A stretch of DNA of 16,279 bases from an uncultured Bacillota bacterium (GTDB lineage Bacteria > Bacillota > Clostridia > Christensenellales > QAND01). The stretch lies in NCBI GenBank assembly GCA_905208455.1, contig CAJLPK010000032.1, positions 1 through 16,279 of the forward strand, written 5' to 3'. Positions 7,371 to 14,107 of the stretch are shown in pieces (the first letter of the stretch is position 1; each line of letters begins with the position of its first letter). Below the pieces are notes generated by a model. That model made no database searches, had not been told where the DNA came from, and saw nothing but the letters and a program-made list of their open reading frames with translations. Both the position numbers and the translations under genes were made by a program.

Positions 7371-7679
7371 TGTTTTGAGAGGACGATTAGGCAAGGCGTC
7401 CAATGTAAGGCGGGCGACCTGTGAAACCAGAGCGGCATCCTCTAACGCTTCGAGAAGGAGATAGGGCTTTGCCCCGTCATAGGGAGGGCACTCCGGCAGG
7501 GAAAAAGCAGCTCGTACGGGAACTGTCGGTTTGAAAAAGAGCTGATTATCACAGATGACGGCAAAAAATTTCCCTTCAGCGAATAGCCCGTATTCTCCAA
7601 ACATAGGCTTGCAGAATACCGGAGCGGCCGAGGCCATTTGCTCACAAACATATTGTACAAATTCCTTGCTGCTTGCCAC
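7353..7679 (-). CDS. TfoX/Sxy N-terminal domain protein
   Basis: This 108-residue protein is a stand-alone TfoX N-terminal domain. Diagnostic pieces are KPMFGEYGLFAEGKFFAVICDNQLFFKPT (about 24-52, read in two parts: MFGEYGLFAEGKFFAV and DNQLFFKPT), PPYDGAKPYLLLEALEDA in the middle, and LPNRPLKTKKK at the end. In gamma-proteobacteria TfoX/Sxy acts in competence regulation with a second domain. Single-domain versions are common in Bacillota and have no established role, so I do not assign competence. A GGAAGGAGGAAA site lies just upstream on the minus strand. It is the last gene of a possible minus-strand run with VanZ-like and kinase-like genes, 70 bases after the VanZ stop. Confidence 0.88.
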   Translation of the reverse strand: MASSKEFVQYVCEQMASAAPVFCKPMFGEYGLFAEGKFFAVICDNQLFFKPTVPVRAAFSLPECPPYDGAKPYLLLEALEDAALVSQVARLTLDALPNRPLKTKKKDG

Positions 7680-7749
7680 TGCATTTCCTCCTTCCTATCG
7701 TATCAATTAAATGTTTGAGTGTGGGAGGAATATGCCGGCCTGGGCAGTC

Positions 7750-8268
7750 TCAGCGGCGCCATGGATCTTCCTCGTCATTGTAATATCCATCCTGCTCGTT
7801 GGAGGAAGGATGTTTGGAGATCAAAAACTGTACTTGCGGCCAATAATGCCGCCAGAGTGCGAAGATCCAATACCCCAGCAGGGAGCCAAACAGGCTGAAT
7901 AGCACTGCGTTGACATCAAACGGCGCTAAGCCCGCAAAAAAAGGAATGGCTTCTGTTAACAGCGACAAAAACAGCGTGATGGTCAAAACCTTGAACGGGC
8001 CGGGCCGCCGGAAAAACAGCAGAGGCAGGCAAAGCCCAAAGGGAAGAAAAGCCAAAATGCATCCGTAGAGATAAGCATGCAGCGAAGCAGCGCCTAGAAA
8101 CGGTAAAAAATTGGATGCTTTTAGCTGCGCATAGACAGCTTTGGGAGACCAATGGACAAAGGAATCTACGATCTCCTCCAAAGAAAACTGAAATAGAGCG
8201 CTTTGCAATAGGCAAAACACATAGATCCAAAAGATAACCAAACAGCAGGTGCGTCCTGTTTTTGACAT
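7750..8268 (-). CDS. VanZ-like family membrane protein
   Basis: This 172-residue membrane protein has four or five hydrophobic segments (about 8-27, 53-86, 93-112, 119-140). Family marks are SNFLPF (52-57), the FLPFG turn (74-78) and a final block TEAIPFFAGLAPFDVNAVLF with the acidic residue of TM3 and the D-V-N that normally follows GR.xDvdDv. The canonical glutamine after the TM3 glutamate is not conserved. The tail after residue 150 is polar and acidic, probably cytoplasmic. VanZ from Enterococcus raises teicoplanin resistance; most homologues have no known function. The start has GGAGGGC at 8278-8284, nine bases away. It lies 64 bases downstream of the kinase-like gene on the same strand. 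Confidence 0.82.
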   Translation of the reverse strand: MSKTGRTCCLVIFWIYVFCLLQSALFQFSLEEIVDSFVHWSPKAVYAQLKASNFLPFLGAASLHAYLYGCILAFLPFGLCLPLLFFRRPGPFKVLTITLFLSLLTEAIPFFAGLAPFDVNAVLFSLFGSLLGYWIFALWRHYWPQVQFLISKHPSSNEQDGYYNDEEDPWRR

Positions 8269-8332
8269 ATAGACAAAGCCCTCCTTTTTTATAGTTTGCC
8301 ATGAATTTCAGAAAAGAACAAGTAGCGCTGGC

Positions 8333-9454
8333 TCAGCAGACAGTAAGAGGCAGGCGAATATGATAGGCCTTGTCTCCGTGCAGATCGGGCTGCTCCTCAA
8401 CAGACGCGCCTAAGGAACGGAAAATGGTATCGGATATAGCGAGGTCTAGGCTGCTGGGCTGCAGCTTTCTGGCAGCAAAGCGCAGCAGGCGGCTGCGTGC
8501 TTTGGAGCGCCTGCCCTGGCAGGATACATCCAGGAGAAGCTGGGAACCGTGAAGCGACATGGCAACATAAACCTTACTGTTGGGCTGACGCCTGGCAGTA
8601 CAGCTGAGAATGAGATGAGACAATGCCTGAGGGAAAAATTGATGATCCGTTTGAATGGCAACGGCGGGAGGAGGGGAGAACTCACAGTGTATACTGCGCG
8701 CTTGCAGGGGGTGGGATACCAAAGCCTGGGTGGCCTGTACCAGGGAAGAGAGCGGATATGCCTGCAGGTCAGTATTTTGTTCTAGATCCTCCTGCAAGGA
8801 AGAAAGCTTGGTCAAAAGCAACAGCAGATCCTGTGTTTTATCCAGCTGGGTCTTTAGCTTTTTGCAAAATTGCTTGTATTTTTCTTCATCCAAATTCTTT
8901 TGCAGTATGATCTCCGACAATGTACGCGCAGATTGCAGCGGCTGCCCTATTATTTCTGAAAGCTCTTGTACGGCTTGGCGTACCGGGATGCTGTCTGCAG
9001 AAGGCTCATTGCGGACCAGGGAGAGGATTTGCGAGGAAGCCGTACGCGAAGCGCCCCGAACGTTTTTTACCATGCGTCTGGTGCCATAGACAAGCCTTGC
9101 GCCGCGCAGCAGCATGACAAGCAGCATAAAAGCGGTAAATAATCCCCTGGCGCCGGTATGCTGCTCCTGCGGTGTGTAGCCATAAGAAGAGAGCAGGGCT
9201 TCCCCCCGCGCAGCGGCATCGTCATCGTTGGCGCAAAGGGCGGAGAGAACAGAGGGCAGGGCCTCCGGCGCAGCCTGCTCCACAGCGGCGGCGAGAAGAG
9301 CATCATGGCGCCGAATGGATGACTCCAGACGGCTTTCGACCCAGCTACCCAGAAAAAAAGCAGCAGCGACGACAAGCAAAGCAAAAATGAGCCAACGGCC
9401 CAAGCTTTTTTTGGTCTCAGAAGAAATTTCGATAGAGGAGGGATAAAACGGCAT
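8333..9454 (-). CDS. Degenerate histidine-kinase-like membrane protein (probable pseudokinase)
   Basis: This 373-residue protein has the layout of a small sensor kinase: TM1 (about 20-37), a roughly 65-residue outside loop, TM2 (about 103-120), a helical linker, a dimerisation-like segment and a C-terminal ATPase-like domain. The scaffold is recognisable at LSEIIGQPLQSARTLSEIIL (165-184), where a HisKA box would sit, and at DLAISDTIFRSLGASVE with the closing IRLPL, which mirrors the G2/end of HATPase_c. No histidine occurs between residues 100 and 247, so there is no phosphoacceptor. The N box has no asparagine, and the D-x-G-x-G of the G1 box is replaced by DVSCQGRR. Catalysis is unlikely. 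No response regulator is adjacent. AAGGAG at 9461-9466 supports the start. The frame is intact, so it is probably a functional non-enzymatic protein. Confidence 0.72.
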   Translation of the reverse strand: MPFYPSSIEISSETKKSLGRWLIFALLVVAAAFFLGSWVESRLESSIRRHDALLAAAVEQAAPEALPSVLSALCANDDDAAARGEALLSSYGYTPQEQHTGARGLFTAFMLLVMLLRGARLVYGTRRMVKNVRGASRTASSQILSLVRNEPSADSIPVRQAVQELSEIIGQPLQSARTLSEIILQKNLDEEKYKQFCKKLKTQLDKTQDLLLLLTKLSSLQEDLEQNTDLQAYPLSSLVQATQALVSHPLQARSIHCEFSPPPAVAIQTDHQFFPQALSHLILSCTARRQPNSKVYVAMSLHGSQLLLDVSCQGRRSKARSRLLRFAARKLQPSSLDLAISDTIFRSLGASVEEQPDLHGDKAYHIRLPLTVC

Positions 9455-9484
9455 GTTGATCTCCTTAGCAGCAGTGTTTATTTC

Positions 9485-9493
9485 ATTTTAACA
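9485..9493 (-). promoter_or_regulatory. Putative extended -10 of the kinase-like/VanZ/TfoX run
   Basis: On the minus strand TG-T-TAAAAT is an extended -10 (five of six matches), about 31 bases upstream of the kinase-like start codon. I see no good -35 element. Confidence 0.4.
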
Positions 9494-9787
9494 TAAAGGC
9501 CGCAAAGAAAACCCGTTTGGGAGGCAATTCGCTTTCAGCGGCTCGTCGAGGGCGCCTGTTGGCAGAGGCTATGCGCCAAAGCAACTTTCTTTTTTAGTCG
9601 ATAGAACAATTCTCCGGTTTCTTATCAAATTGGCCGGGGGAAAAGCCTGGTTTTTGCAAAATGGCATGAAATCCTGGCTGTTCCAGGCTATGCTGCTAAA
9701 TATAGGCTGATAGGGCAGAGGGGAAAAGGATGGTCCGCGATGGATGTCAATGGGAAAAATAGAGAAGAAAAAATCTTGGAATCGAGG
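9494..9787. other. Long intergenic region with hairpins but no gene
   Basis: The whole gap between the kinase-like gene (9454) and the arsR-type gene (9859) is about 400 bases. No convincing coding sequence is visible on either strand. It holds a terminator-like hairpin (CCGGG 9634-9638 with CCTGG 9646-9650, one G-U pair, followed by T5) and a perfect hairpin CCTGG (9673-9677) with CCAGG (9683-9687). The motif GGCTATG occurs twice, near 9568 and 9687. These could mark a small RNA or a decayed gene; nothing decides it. Confidence 0.5.
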
Positions 9788-9816
9788 TTGACAAAAGGGG
9801 AAAAACATCCTAATAT
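9788..9816 (+). promoter_or_regulatory. Promoter of the arsR-type metal-resistance operon
   Basis: TTGACA (9788-9793), a 17-base spacer and TAATAT (9811-9816) form a good sigma-A promoter, with transcription starting near 9822. The ArsR-type operator overlaps the start site. Confidence 0.75.
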
Positions 9817-9817
9817 A

Positions 9818-9838
9818 TGAATAGATGTTCAGATGAAC
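9818..9838. promoter_or_regulatory. ArsR/SmtB-type operator
   Basis: Two overlapping inverted repeats lie over the transcription start. TGAA-6-TTCA spans 9818-9831 and the perfect GTTCA-GA-TGAAC spans 9827-9838. TGAA/TTCA arms are typical of CadC/CzrA/SmtB operators. The neighbouring gene encodes such a repressor, so autorepression relieved by metal is the expected control. Confidence 0.7.
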
Positions 9839-9858
9839 CAATGAAAGGATGAGAAGGC

Positions 9859-10221
9859 ATGGCGATGGAGCAAGACGTAGAACGCTGTGAATATATGTAT
9901 GTACATCAGGATGTGGTAAATAAGGTAAAACAAGAGATGCCGCAGGATGAAACGCTGTATGATCTGGCAGAGCTATTCAAGGTGTTTGGAGATTCAACGC
10001 GCATTAAAATTCTGTATGCGCTGTTTGAAGCAGAGCTATGCGTATGCGATATTGCCCAGCTTTTAAGCGTATCGCAAACCGCTGTTTCGCATCAGTTGCG
10101 TGTGTTGAAAAATAACAAGTTGGTGAAATTCAGAAAAGAGGGCAAAAACGTTTTTTATTCCTTGGCGGACGACCATGTCAGGCGCATCATCAATCAAGGG
10201 ATCGAACACGTAGAAGAGTAA
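9859..10221 (+). CDS. cadC: ArsR/SmtB family metal-sensing repressor (CadC-like)
   Basis: This 120-residue winged-helix repressor resembles CadC/SmtB. ELCVCDIAQLL (59-69) is the metal-box helix with C61 and C63; C10 in the N-terminal arm completes a three-cysteine alpha3N-type site. The second N-terminal cysteine of S. aureus CadC is a tyrosine here. The C-terminal helix carries D104-x-H106 and H117-x-x-E120, exactly the spacing of the alpha5 zinc site of SmtB. So both metal sites appear present. VSQTAVSHQLRVLKNNKLV is the recognition helix and wing. In this family DNA is released when Zn, Cd or Pb binds. ATG 9859 has AAAGGA at 9844-9849; ATG 9865 has GAGAAGG at 9851-9857 and is equally plausible. 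It leads a unit with the HMA protein and, further on, the metal ATPase. Confidence 0.9.
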   Translation: MAMEQDVERCEYMYVHQDVVNKVKQEMPQDETLYDLAELFKVFGDSTRIKILYALFEAELCVCDIAQLLSVSQTAVSHQLRVLKNNKLVKFRKEGKNVFYSLADDHVRRIINQGIEHVEE

Positions 10222-10268
10222 ACCCGGCGGCAGGCGGCCGCTGAAAATAAATTTTATGAGGTGCTGTT

Positions 10269-10487
10269 ATGAAAAAGAGCTTTAAGTTGGTAGATCTGGA
10301 TTGTGCGAACTGTGCACAAAAAATGGAAGACGCTATCAAAAAGATCGATGGGGTACAGGATGCGAATGTTAGCTTTTTGATGCAAAAGATGACCCTGACA
10401 GCAGACGATGATAGATTCGATGAGATCGTTCAGGAAGTTGTCAAAGTATGCAACCGCGTAGAGCCGGACTGTGAGATCAAACGCTAA
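10269..10487 (+). CDS. Stand-alone heavy-metal-associated (HMA) domain protein
   Basis: This 72-residue protein is a single ferredoxin-like HMA domain with the metal site D11-C12-x-x-C15 (DCANCAQKME), then KIDGVQDANVSFLMQKMTL as the usual strand-turn-strand. The aspartate before the CxxC is common in Zn/Cd-type HMA domains of ZntA/CadA; copper chaperones usually have M-x-C-x-x-C. The downstream ATPase lacks its own N-terminal HMA domain, so this looks like that domain encoded as a separate gene, passing metal to the pump or buffering it. GAGGTG at 10258-10263 is the ribosome binding site. It follows the repressor by 47 bases and ends seven bases before a terminator. Confidence 0.88.
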   Translation: MKKSFKLVDLDCANCAQKMEDAIKKIDGVQDANVSFLMQKMTLTADDDRFDEIVQEVVKVCNRVEPDCEIKR

Positions 10488-10493
10488 GAAAGC

Positions 10494-10521
10494 AGCCGGG
10501 TGTTTTTCGCCCGGCTTTTTT
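10494..10521 (+). terminator. Terminator between the HMA gene and the metal ATPase gene
   Basis: A 7-bp stem AGCCGGG (10494-10500) and CCCGGCT (10510-10516), with a 9-base T-rich loop, is followed by a T run. It lies inside what otherwise looks like one operon, so it probably limits readthrough into the ATPase. Confidence 0.8.
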
Positions 10522-10550
10522 ATCCTTGAGAGAATCGGGGGAGATAAGAC

Positions 10551-12401
10551 ATGACAAAAAAGCAAAAGAAAATGCTGATACGCATTTTTATAAGCGCGGC
10601 ACTGTTCTTGGCAGTGGTTTTGCTGCCGCTGGAAGGGATCGCAAGATTGGCCGCCTTTATCGTGCCCTACCTGGTGATCGGCTGGGATGTGTTGTGGAAA
10701 GCAGTACGCAATATTGCGCATGGCCAGATTTTCGATGAAAATTTTCTTATGGCGTTGGCGACCATAGGTGCTTTCGGCACCGGTGAATTTCCGGAGGCCG
10801 TGGCGGTTATGCTGTTTTATCAGGTAGGGGAATGGTTCCAGGGCTATGCGGTAGGGCGCTCTCGCCAGTCCATTGCAAAGCTGATGGATATACGTCCGGA
10901 CTATGCCAATATAGAGCAGGATGGAAAGCTTGTGGAGGTGGATCCGGATGATGTATCCATCGGGCAAACCATTATCGTCAAGGCAGGAGAGCGTATTCCG
11001 TTGGATGGCATTGTACTGGAAGGCGAATCCACCGTGGATACGGCAGCGCTGACAGGGGAATCCTTACCTAGGGATGTAGCGCCGGGTGATGACGTTATCA
11101 GCGGATGCATCAACCAAACCGGCCTGCTGCGTATCAGAGTCACCAAAGAATTTGGGGAATCCACCGTAGCAAAGATTTTGGACCTAGTGGAAAATGCGAG
11201 TGCGAAAAAGGCCACAGCAGAAAACTTCATTACAAAATTTGCCCGCTACTACACGCCCTGCGTGGTCATTGGAGCTGCCTTACTGGCGGTGGTACCGCCG
11301 CTGATTGCAGGCGGATGGACCATGTGGATTCAGCGTGCCTTGATCTTCTTGGTTATCTCTTGCCCGTGCGCGTTGGTAATTTCTGTGCCTTTGAGCTTTT
11401 TTGGAGGTATCGGAGGAGCATCAAAGTGTGGTATTCTAATAAAAGGTGGAAACTACCTGGAAGTGTTGGCAAAAACGCAAACTGTCGTGTTTGATAAAAC
11501 AGGCACTTTGACAAAGGGTGTATTCAATGTAACGGCCATCCATCCTCAGCAGTGCTCTGAGGCGGATCTGCTGGAAATGGCAGCATATGCAGAAAACTAT
11601 TCCGACCATCCGATTTCCCGCTCGCTGAAAGAGGCCTATGCCAAGGCGATAGATGCATCGCGTGTATCGCAGGTAGAAGAAATTTCCGGCCGTGGCGTGC
11701 GGGCCGTGATTGATGGGAAACAAATTTGTGCGGGCAATGACAAGCTGATGGAGGATATCGGCGTTATGTGGCACCCTTGCCATAGGGTCGGAACGACAGT
11801 GCATGTAGCCATAGACGGCGTATATGCTGGGCATATTGTCATTTCCGATGAGATTAAGCCGGATGCGGCCAAGGCCATTTATCAGCTTAAGGCAGAGGGT
11901 GTGGAAAAGACCGTCATGCTTACAGGCGACGCAAAGGCCGTAGGGGAAAGTGTGGCCAAGGAATTGGGCATGGACGAGGCCTACACCCAGCTGCTGCCCG
12001 CAGATAAAGTGGAGAAGGTGGAACAGCTGCTGAAAAATGGCCAGGGACGTGGAAAGCTAGCCTTTGTGGGGGATGGCATCAACGATGCGCCCGTGCTGAG
12101 CCGTGCGGATCTAGGCATTGCGATGGGCGCCATGGGCTCAGATGCTGCCATTGAGGCAGCGGACGTTGTGCTGATGGACGACCAGCCCTCCAAAATTGCG
12201 ACTGCCATACGCATTGCGAAAAAGACATTGGTGATTGTAAAACAGAATATTGTCTTTGCATTGGCGATCAAAGGATTATTCCTTATCATGGGTGCATTTG
12301 GGGTTGCCAATATGTGGGAGGCGGTATTTGCCGATGTAGGTGTTGCGGTGATCGCGATTCTCAATGCAATGCGTGCGCTAAGGGTAGACACCTTGAAATA
12401 A
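10551..12401 (+). CDS. cadA: Heavy-metal translocating P1B-type ATPase (Zn/Cd/Pb exporter type)
   Basis: This 616-residue P1B ATPase exports divalent metal using ATP. The N terminus begins directly with membrane helices (about 8-45, then 63-98) and has no HMA domain, which is encoded separately at 10269. In order: actuator loop TGE (168-170), CPC in the ion-path helix (271-273), phosphorylation site DKTGTLT (315-321), the P1B-specific SDHPIS (351-356), GDGINDAP (507-514), and the last helix pair with ADVGVAVIAILNAMRAL (594-610). CPC together with D595 in the last helix is the pattern of the Zn/Cd/Pb subgroup, not of copper pumps, which have N/Y and M/S residues there. The CadC-like regulator agrees. 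The ribosome binding site is GGGGGAG at 10537-10543. No promoter is obvious between the preceding terminator and the start. Confidence 0.93.
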   Translation: MTKKQKKMLIRIFISAALFLAVVLLPLEGIARLAAFIVPYLVIGWDVLWKAVRNIAHGQIFDENFLMALATIGAFGTGEFPEAVAVMLFYQVGEWFQGYAVGRSRQSIAKLMDIRPDYANIEQDGKLVEVDPDDVSIGQTIIVKAGERIPLDGIVLEGESTVDTAALTGESLPRDVAPGDDVISGCINQTGLLRIRVTKEFGESTVAKILDLVENASAKKATAENFITKFARYYTPCVVIGAALLAVVPPLIAGGWTMWIQRALIFLVISCPCALVISVPLSFFGGIGGASKCGILIKGGNYLEVLAKTQTVVFDKTGTLTKGVFNVTAIHPQQCSEADLLEMAAYAENYSDHPISRSLKEAYAKAIDASRVSQVEEISGRGVRAVIDGKQICAGNDKLMEDIGVMWHPCHRVGTTVHVAIDGVYAGHIVISDEIKPDAAKAIYQLKAEGVEKTVMLTGDAKAVGESVAKELGMDEAYTQLLPADKVEKVEQLLKNGQGRGKLAFVGDGINDAPVLSRADLGIAMGAMGSDAAIEAADVVLMDDQPSKIATAIRIAKKTLVIVKQNIVFALAIKGLFLIMGAFGVANMWEAVFADVGVAVIAILNAMRALRVDTLK

Positions 12402-12434
12402 GGCGACACGCCGATATAGAAGGAAGGGAGCGAT

Positions 12435-13163
12435 ATGCTCAGATTGGAGCATGTTGCCTGGGATTTACCGGGCGGCAGCGCGATCATCAAAGACATAAAT
12501 TTAGAACTTGAGGACCAGAAGCTCATTGTAGTCACGGGCCCAAACGGAGGAGGAAAGACCACGCTGGCAAAGCTGATTGCCGGCGTGGAAACCTTAACTT
12601 CCGGCCGTATTGTGTTTGACGGGGAGGACATCACGAAGCTGGATGTAACCCGGAGAGCGCAAAAAGGCATTGCGTATGCGTTCCAGCAGCCTGTTCGCTT
12701 TAAGGGGCTTACGGTACGCGATTTGCTGGAGCTTTCCGTAGGACATGCAGTCAGTGATGAAATGGTGTGCGATCTTTTGGGCAAGGTAGGCCTGTGCGCC
12801 AATGAGTATGTCAATCGGGAACTCAATGCAAGCCTGTCCGGCGGAGAAATCAAACGCATAGAAATTGCTTCTGTGCTGGCGCGTGATGCCAAGCTGTTTT
12901 TGTTTGATGAGCCGGAGGCAGGCATAGACCTGTGGAGCTTCAGCAGGCTGGTAGAAACCTTCCAGGATCTGCGAAAACAGGGAAAGGGTACGCTTATCAT
13001 CATTTCTCATCAGGAACGTATCTTGTCTATTGCAGATGAGATTGTTGTCATAGATGATGGGCGTGTCCGTGAGCATGGCTTGCGCGAGGAGGTTTTGCCC
13101 AGGCTGTTTGGCGATGAAAAGGCAGACGTTTGCCCGCTGGGAAAGGAGGTGCGCGCGCTATGA
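12435..13163 (+). CDS. smsC: SufC-like ABC ATPase of a minimal (SMS-type) Fe-S assembly pair
   Basis: SufC-family ATPases power Fe-S scaffold proteins and have no membrane partner. The 242-residue protein shows Walker A GPNGGGKT (35-42), the Q loop at Q84 (AFQQPVRF), the signature LSGGE (134-138) followed by IKRIEIAS, Walker B LFLFDEPEAGIDLWSF (154-169) and switch histidine H192. The E-A-G-I-D in place of S-G-L-D after Walker B is characteristic of the SufC group. It is followed, with a 4-base ATGA overlap, by a SufB/D-like gene. No sufS, sufU or sufD is present, which matches the two-component SMS (SufCB-like) systems described in archaea and Clostridia. It starts 33 bases after the metal ATPase with AGGAAGGGAG as ribosome binding site and no terminator between, so the two are probably cotranscribed. 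Confidence 0.9.
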   Translation: MLRLEHVAWDLPGGSAIIKDINLELEDQKLIVVTGPNGGGKTTLAKLIAGVETLTSGRIVFDGEDITKLDVTRRAQKGIAYAFQQPVRFKGLTVRDLLELSVGHAVSDEMVCDLLGKVGLCANEYVNRELNASLSGGEIKRIEIASVLARDAKLFLFDEPEAGIDLWSFSRLVETFQDLRKQGKGTLIIISHQERILSIADEIVVIDDGRVREHGLREEVLPRLFGDEKADVCPLGKEVRAL

Positions 13164-14074
13164 ACAAGATTACAGAAATGCTGCTGCGCTCAGTCGCTAA
13201 CTACAAAGGAGAATTTCGCGGCGCTTTTAACATTCGGGAGGATGGACAGTGCGCGGCCAGGCATTCCACAGAGCATATAAAAATTGAATCCAAGAAGGAT
13301 GCGCCGGGTTTGGAAATTTACATTCAGGCCGGCACCAAAGGCGAAACGGTATACATTCCTGCGTGCGTTACGCACAGCGGCGTGGATGACCTGGTATACA
13401 ATGACTTCTTTGTTGGTGAAAATGCGGATGTGACCATTGTAGCAGGCTGCGGTGTTCATACAGAGGGAGAGGAAGAAGCCCGGCATAATGGGATACATAG
13501 ATTCTTTTTGAAAAAGGGCGCCAAGGTACTTTATCAAGAAAAGCATATCGGCACAGGAGACGGCGGCTTACGGCGGATCGATCCGGTGACGGATGCAACA
13601 TTGGATGAGGACGCGGTGCTGGAAATGGATACGGTACAGATTCGCGGGGTAGACACTACGACGAGAAAGACAAGGGCCACCCTGGCGGATCGGGCCAAGA
13701 TCGTGGTGCGGGAGCGTATCATGACAGATGGCAATGAAACGGCGAAGACGGAATTTGAAGTGTGGATGAAGGGGGAGGACTGCGGTGCGGATGTGAGCTC
13801 GCGTTCTGTGGCCCGCGGCAGATCCAGGCAGGATTTTATTTCCATCATCCACGGGGAAAACCGGTGCAATGGCCACTCAGAATGCGACGCAATTTTAGCA
13901 GACCAGGCATTGGTAAACGCAACGCCTGCCCTATATGCTTCGCATGTGGACGCTGCTTTGATTCATGAAGCGGCTATCGGGAAGATTGCAGGGGAACAGA
14001 TCCTGAAACTAAAAACCCTGGGCTTAACAGAAGAACAGGCAGAAGAGAAGATCATCCAAGGCTTTCTCAAGTAA
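13160..14074 (+). CDS. smsB: SufB/SufD-like Fe-S scaffold of a minimal (SMS-type) system
   Basis: This 304-residue protein is a short SufB/D family member; SufB and SufD are usually over 400. The right-handed beta-helix core runs through the middle. The family C-terminal block is clear: HGENRCNGHSECDAILAD (231-248), then PALYASHVDAALIHEAAIGK (256-275). C236, C242, H262, H269 and E270 are candidate cluster ligands, corresponding to the Cys/His/Glu positions important in SufB/D. It partners the SufC-like protein, and a homodimer of it would replace the SufB-SufD pair. The start at 13160 is set by AAAGGAGGTG (13142-13150) and the ATGA overlap with the preceding stop. An in-frame ATG at 13130 is inside the previous gene. 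The operon ends at a strong terminator. Confidence 0.9.
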   Translation: MNKITEMLLRSVANYKGEFRGAFNIREDGQCAARHSTEHIKIESKKDAPGLEIYIQAGTKGETVYIPACVTHSGVDDLVYNDFFVGENADVTIVAGCGVHTEGEEEARHNGIHRFFLKKGAKVLYQEKHIGTGDGGLRRIDPVTDATLDEDAVLEMDTVQIRGVDTTTRKTRATLADRAKIVVRERIMTDGNETAKTEFEVWMKGEDCGADVSSRSVARGRSRQDFISIIHGENRCNGHSECDAILADQALVNATPALYASHVDAALIHEAAIGKIAGEQILKLKTLGLTEEQAEEKIIQGFLK

Positions 14075-14079
14075 AAAGA

Positions 14080-14107
14080 AAAGGACGTCGTATGACGTCC
14101 TTTTTTT
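14080..14107 (+). terminator. Intrinsic terminator after smsB
   Basis: A perfect stem AAGGACGTC (14081-14089) and GACGTCCTT (14094-14102), with a GTAT loop, is followed by T residues. It begins a few bases after the smsB stop codon and marks the end of the intact gene region. Confidence 0.92.

Noticed and set aside
7711..7902. Short plus-strand frame of 63 codons with a hydrophobic start
   Set aside because: It is mostly antisense to the 3' end of the VanZ-like gene, has no good ribosome binding site and no family marks.
9569..9841. Minus-strand frame of 90 codons in the intergenic region
   Set aside because: It would start inside the arsR operator/promoter, has no Shine-Dalgarno sequence on that strand, and its Phe/Pro-rich translation resembles nothing known.
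11981..13003. Long minus-strand open frame (340 codons)
   Set aside because: It lies antisense across the 3' end of the metal ATPase and smsC, both with complete family motifs. Its translation is low-complexity Ser/Thr/Ala-rich and shows no motif.
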